A stretch of 46,225 nucleotides of DNA from an uncultured Bacteroidota bacterium. Its GTDB lineage: Bacteria > Bacteroidota > Bacteroidia > AKYH767-A > JABDAW01. The stretch spans positions 1 to 46,225 of the forward strand of contig CAIMUP010000035.1 of NCBI GenBank assembly GCA_903844645.1. The letters run 5' to 3'. Both the position numbers and the translations under genes were made by a program. Below, piece by piece: positions 43,229 through 46,225 of this stretch. The notes under the pieces are model-generated. The model did no database searches. It was not told where the DNA came from and was given only the letters and a program-made list of their open reading frames with translations. Position 1 is the stretch's first letter, and every line of letters starts with the position of its first letter.

Positions 43229-44848
43229 ATGGCAAGTGGGAAAGTATCACCTAGGCAAAAGATGATTAATATGATGTATTTAGTGCTTACAGCACTTCTT
43301 GCATTGAATATTTCAAAAGAGGTTTTGAATGCTTTTGTCTTGGTAAATGAGAGTTTAGTTACATCGAAGCAGAATTTAGCGGCGAAGAATGATAATACAT
43401 ATCAGGATTTTACTGCTGCAATGATAAACGATGCAGTAAAAACTAAGCCTTATTTTGATAAAGCAAAGCAAGTAAAAGCAATGGCTGATTCGATGACCTC
43501 TTATATTGAAAAGACTAAAGATATTTTAATTAGAAAAGTCGAGTCAGTAAAAGATGGTGTGAAAACACCTGAATTGATGGAAGTTGGAGCTAAGGACAAT
43601 TATGATATTCCGACCAATTACATGTGTGGTTCTGAAAACAATGGAAAGGGGCATGAAGCTGAAGCATTAAAGAAAAAATTGATAGACTTTAAAGCGAGTA
43701 TTTATACTATTCTTAGCGGCGATAAGGATACCGCGGGTTTTAGAAAAAGCATGAATGTGTCTTTGAGGACCACCGATCCGCCAAAACCGATTGAAGGAAA
43801 AAGTACTTGGGAGATGGAGAATTTTTACCATATTCCCTTAGCGGCTGTAGTAGTATTGCTTACTAAATTTCAAAATGATATCAAAAATACCGAGGCTGCT
43901 GTTATTGATCATTTATTAAGCTCTATAACTAAAGCCGATTTCAAATTTGATCAAGTTACAGCACGAGTTGTCGCACCATCCAGTTATGTTTTATTGGGTC
44001 AGGAATATTCAGCGGACATTTTCGTGGCTGCGTATAGCTCTACCCAAAGACCTGAAATTTGGCTCGGAAATTACGATTCATTGTCTGACAAGATGATTGG
44101 AGGTATTGATTCAACAACAGTAAAAACAGAGGGTGGTATCGGTAAATACACCATTCACCCTTCTTCTGAAGGTCCCCAAAAGTGGGGAGGTGTTATCAGA
44201 GTTAAGAATCCGGCAACGAATCAGTATAAACAATATGGTTTCAAATCTGAATACATTGCTGCGAAACCGGCTTTGGTAATTTCTCCAGATTCAATGAATG
44301 TGTTTTACATTGGTGTTGATAACCCCGTTTCTATCTCAGTTCCCGGTATTCCTGCTGAAAATGTTACTCCTGCCATTACGAATGGAGCAACTATAAAAGG
44401 TGCTCGCGGTAAGTATATTGTTAATGTTACTACACCTGGAGAAACTGTTATCAGCGTAAATGCAAAATTGAGCGAACGAGAAAATAAACCAATGGGTTCA
44501 TTGAAATTTAGGGTCAAGAGAATTCCTCCTCCAGTTGCTAAGGTTGGGGGATTGGTTGGGGGACCTATTGATAAAGCCAAGCTTTTGGTTCAATATGGTG
44601 TAATTCCTGAATTGGAGAATTTTGCCTTTAATGCCAAGTTTGCAGTTGTTTCTTTCGACTTTGAATATACCAAGGGCGCTGATAATTTTTCTAAATCTAA
44701 TCCGTCTGGGGGTAATATGACCCAAGAGATGAAGGACGTTTTACAGAAATTACCACCAAGTTCTAAGGTGTATTTTAGTAATATTAAAGTTAAAGGTCCT
44801 GATGGGTTGGTTCGTCCGATTAATGGGATTAACTTTAAATTAATGTAA
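43229..44848 (+). CDS. gldM: T9SS/gliding motor protein GldM
   Basis: The 539-residue partner of GldL. One N-terminal membrane helix, MMYLVLTALLALNISKEVLN (about 14-33), carries the conserved glutamate thought to couple to the proton path. A long periplasmic arm follows, with a helical D1 region (to about 225) and three beta-domains (D2-D4). The arm spans the periplasm to touch the GldKN ring. SGKVSPRQKMINMMYLV at the start is the family signature. It is followed by gldN at 27 bases. No irregularities were seen. Confidence 0.96.
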   Translation: MASGKVSPRQKMINMMYLVLTALLALNISKEVLNAFVLVNESLVTSKQNLAAKNDNTYQDFTAAMINDAVKTKPYFDKAKQVKAMADSMTSYIEKTKDILIRKVESVKDGVKTPELMEVGAKDNYDIPTNYMCGSENNGKGHEAEALKKKLIDFKASIYTILSGDKDTAGFRKSMNVSLRTTDPPKPIEGKSTWEMENFYHIPLAAVVVLLTKFQNDIKNTEAAVIDHLLSSITKADFKFDQVTARVVAPSSYVLLGQEYSADIFVAAYSSTQRPEIWLGNYDSLSDKMIGGIDSTTVKTEGGIGKYTIHPSSEGPQKWGGVIRVKNPATNQYKQYGFKSEYIAAKPALVISPDSMNVFYIGVDNPVSISVPGIPAENVTPAITNGATIKGARGKYIVNVTTPGETVISVNAKLSERENKPMGSLKFRVKRIPPPVAKVGGLVGGPIDKAKLLVQYGVIPELENFAFNAKFAVVSFDFEYTKGADNFSKSNPSGGNMTQEMKDVLQKLPPSSKVYFSNIKVKGPDGLVRPINGINFKLM

Positions 44849-44875
44849 GTTGTTTAACCAAAAAAGGAGATCAAG

Positions 44876-45838
44876 ATGAAAAAATCAATTAAAAAAGTAG
44901 TTCTGCTTGTTATTCAAATTGTTTTTTTATACAATTTTTCATTCTCCCAAGGTAATGCAAACCAAGGGGCGCAGGTAAAGGTGGATAGTACCTCTACAGG
45001 GGCTAATAAAATGGTGGATACCACCCTCGAGCCTACCAAAACCGGAAGACCGGTAGGGATTCTCGACGGGGTTTATGTTCGCGAGCATTATCCAAATCGT
45101 AAGGCTATTAATTATGCCCCTCTTCGTGAGGCAGACGTGATGTGGAGTAAGAGGATTTGGCGGGTTATTGATATCAATGAAAAGATAAATTTGATATTCA
45201 AATACCCTACCGAATCTATGCCTACGAATGACCGCCACAGTATTATCAATATCCTTTTGGATGCGGTGAAAGAGGGTTCTTTGTCGGCTTATGATGCTTC
45301 GGTGGATGATGAATTCACGAAGAAAATGACCCGCGAGGAAATTATGAAAAGCATTTCCGGGCATCCTGATTCGGTGAAAATTGCTATTCCTGACCCTCCG
45401 TATGAAAAGGATACGATTGAGATTAAAGGAAAGTTGAAGATGGATGACATCGTGAATTATAGAATTAAAGAAGATTGGTTTTTCGATAAGCAGCGTTCGG
45501 TGATGGATGTTCGTATTATCGGGATATGCCCTGTTTCTTTAAGTCGTGATGAATCTGGGAATTTGAAGGAAGGTTTTGCGCCTTTATTCTGGATTTATTT
45601 CCCGGAAGCGCGTAATATTTTTGCGGTGAACGAGGTATTCAACAACCATAATGATGCCGAAAGAAGAACTTGGGATGATATTTTCTTCAAGAGGATGTTC
45701 GGGAGTTACATTACCAAGGAATCGAATGTGTATAACAGAGCTATTCGCGATTATAAAGTGGGGATGGATCAGGTGATAGAATCTGATAAAATCCATGGCG
45801 AGATGGTGAATTTGGAACACGATATGTGGGAATACTAA
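44876..45838 (+). CDS. gldN: T9SS ring protein GldN
   Basis: A 320-residue exported protein (signal peptide VVLLVIQIVFLYNFSFSQ) of the GldN/PorN family: GVYVREHYPNRKAINYAPLREADVMWSKRIWR (given in part as VREHYPNRKA and READVMWSKRIWR) and the C-terminal RTWDDIFFKRMFGSYI are its marks. It binds GldK in the outer-membrane ring. A GGAG-like element just upstream (aaaaggagatcaag) is a rare purine-rich site in this window. After the signal peptide, codon use becomes richer in G and C than in gldKLM. It is the last gene of the operon, followed by a strong terminator. Confidence 0.95.
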   Translation: MKKSIKKVVLLVIQIVFLYNFSFSQGNANQGAQVKVDSTSTGANKMVDTTLEPTKTGRPVGILDGVYVREHYPNRKAINYAPLREADVMWSKRIWRVIDINEKINLIFKYPTESMPTNDRHSIINILLDAVKEGSLSAYDASVDDEFTKKMTREEIMKSISGHPDSVKIAIPDPPYEKDTIEIKGKLKMDDIVNYRIKEDWFFDKQRSVMDVRIIGICPVSLSRDESGNLKEGFAPLFWIYFPEARNIFAVNEVFNNHNDAERRTWDDIFFKRMFGSYITKESNVYNRAIRDYKVGMDQVIESDKIHGEMVNLEHDMWEY

Positions 45839-45863
45839 GTCGCTTGCTGCGAAAAAAAGGGAG

Positions 45864-45906
45864 ATGTCCCGATGGTGTTTTTGAACTCATCGGGACATTT
45901 TTTTTG
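45864..45906 (+). terminator. Strong terminator after gldN
   Basis: ATGTCCCGATG (45864-45874) pairs perfectly with CATCGGGACAT (45888-45898) over a 13-base loop, followed by eight or nine T. It closes the porP-gldKLMN transcript. Confidence 0.93.
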
Positions 45907-46025
45907 TCCCTTACTTACATATTGGTGGTTCCGTCATCAAATAATTGATTCAACAGGCGGGACAGGAATGAGCGACCCTATCCAAAGAAGAGCGGATTAA
46001 TTACGATATATTTTCTCAAACAACT

Positions 46026-46054
46026 AAAGCCTCACATTTTGTGGGGCTTTTTTT
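46026..46054. terminator. Second hairpin terminator
   Basis: AAAGCCTCAC (46026-46035) pairs with GTGGGGCTTT (46041-46050) with one T-G pair, followed by T. It may back up the gldN terminator, or end a gene outside the window that runs toward it on the minus strand. Confidence 0.7.
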
Positions 46055-46091
46055 ATTACCATCATTATTCCAACCGAATCGGTAATTAAAT

Positions 46092-46225
46092 GAATCTTCT
46101 CGACGACTTGTCGGATCTTCTCGGAGTTTAGTCGAATCTTCTCGGAGTTTAGTCGGATCTTCTCGGAGTTTAGTCGGATCTTCTCGGAGTTTAGTCGAAT
46201 CTTTTCGGAGTTTAGTCGAATCTTC
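46092..46225. repeat. 21-bp array J, seven units, cut by window end
   Basis: GRATCTTC starts at 46092, 46113, 46134, 46155, 46176, 46197 and, with one change earlier, 46218, every 21 bp. The common phrase is TCGGAGTTTAGTCG. The last unit is cut by the window edge, so the array probably continues. It is unrelated in sequence to the other arrays. Confidence 0.95.

Overview
The window is chromosomal DNA from a member of the Bacteroidota, probably an environmental lineage that I cannot place more finely. Four things point there: a complete type IX secretion/gliding core (PorP/SprF-like, GldK, GldL, GldM, GldN), two proteins ending in T9SS sorting domains, a fused SecDF, and promoters of the TAnnTTTG type in front of many genes. 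I see no rRNA, tRNA, CRISPR array, integrase or transposase gene.

Layout. 174-590 encodes an unknown small protein. 808-3885 is secDF. 4571-9690 (minus) is a housekeeping cluster read serS, TPR lipoprotein-like protein, DUF4286, LysM/DUF1571-like protein, rsmA. 10244-13967 (plus) holds a TMTC-like membrane protein with TPRs and an OmpA-like envelope protein. 13977-24358 (minus) holds a gamma carbonic anhydrase, a LolA-like protein, a FISUMP-domain T9SS cargo, ftsK, a DUF4412-like protein, a zinc-ribbon gene interrupted by one in-frame TGA, and an RND permease. 24919-25560 is a lipoprotein related to the DUF4412-like protein. 25596-33665 holds a biotin-dependent carboxylase beta subunit, a methyltransferase, dtd, rsgA, a WG-repeat protein, apaG, a lytic transglycosylase and a TPR protein. 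34190-45838 (plus) holds a T9SS-exported subtilase, topA, a degenerate ureohydrolase and the T9SS operon, closed by a strong terminator.

How the genes fit together. Much of the window serves the cell envelope. SecDF helps export proteins across the inner membrane, LolA-like and SLT proteins service lipoproteins and peptidoglycan, and GldKLMN with PorP/SprF forms the T9SS that would move the subtilase and the FISUMP protein to the surface. RsmA, RsgA, Dtd and SerS serve ribosome assembly and translation fidelity. FtsK and TopA act on the chromosome.

The most unusual signal is not a gene. At least eleven intergenic regions (1-105, 4051-4345, 9916-10167, 12195-12494, 16471-16702, 24607-24754, 28507-28611, 31167-31370, 33788-33950, 38478-38666, 46092-46225) hold tandem arrays in one shared register of 21 bp, or 42 bp as two alternating 21-bp dyads. 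The sequence of each array is private to its locus. Most units carry a small dyad, and some fold into perfect 12 to 24 bp inverted repeats. The arrays lie between convergent, divergent and co-directional gene pairs alike and explain nearly all the long gaps. I know of no described element class with this behaviour and treat it as the main candidate novelty.
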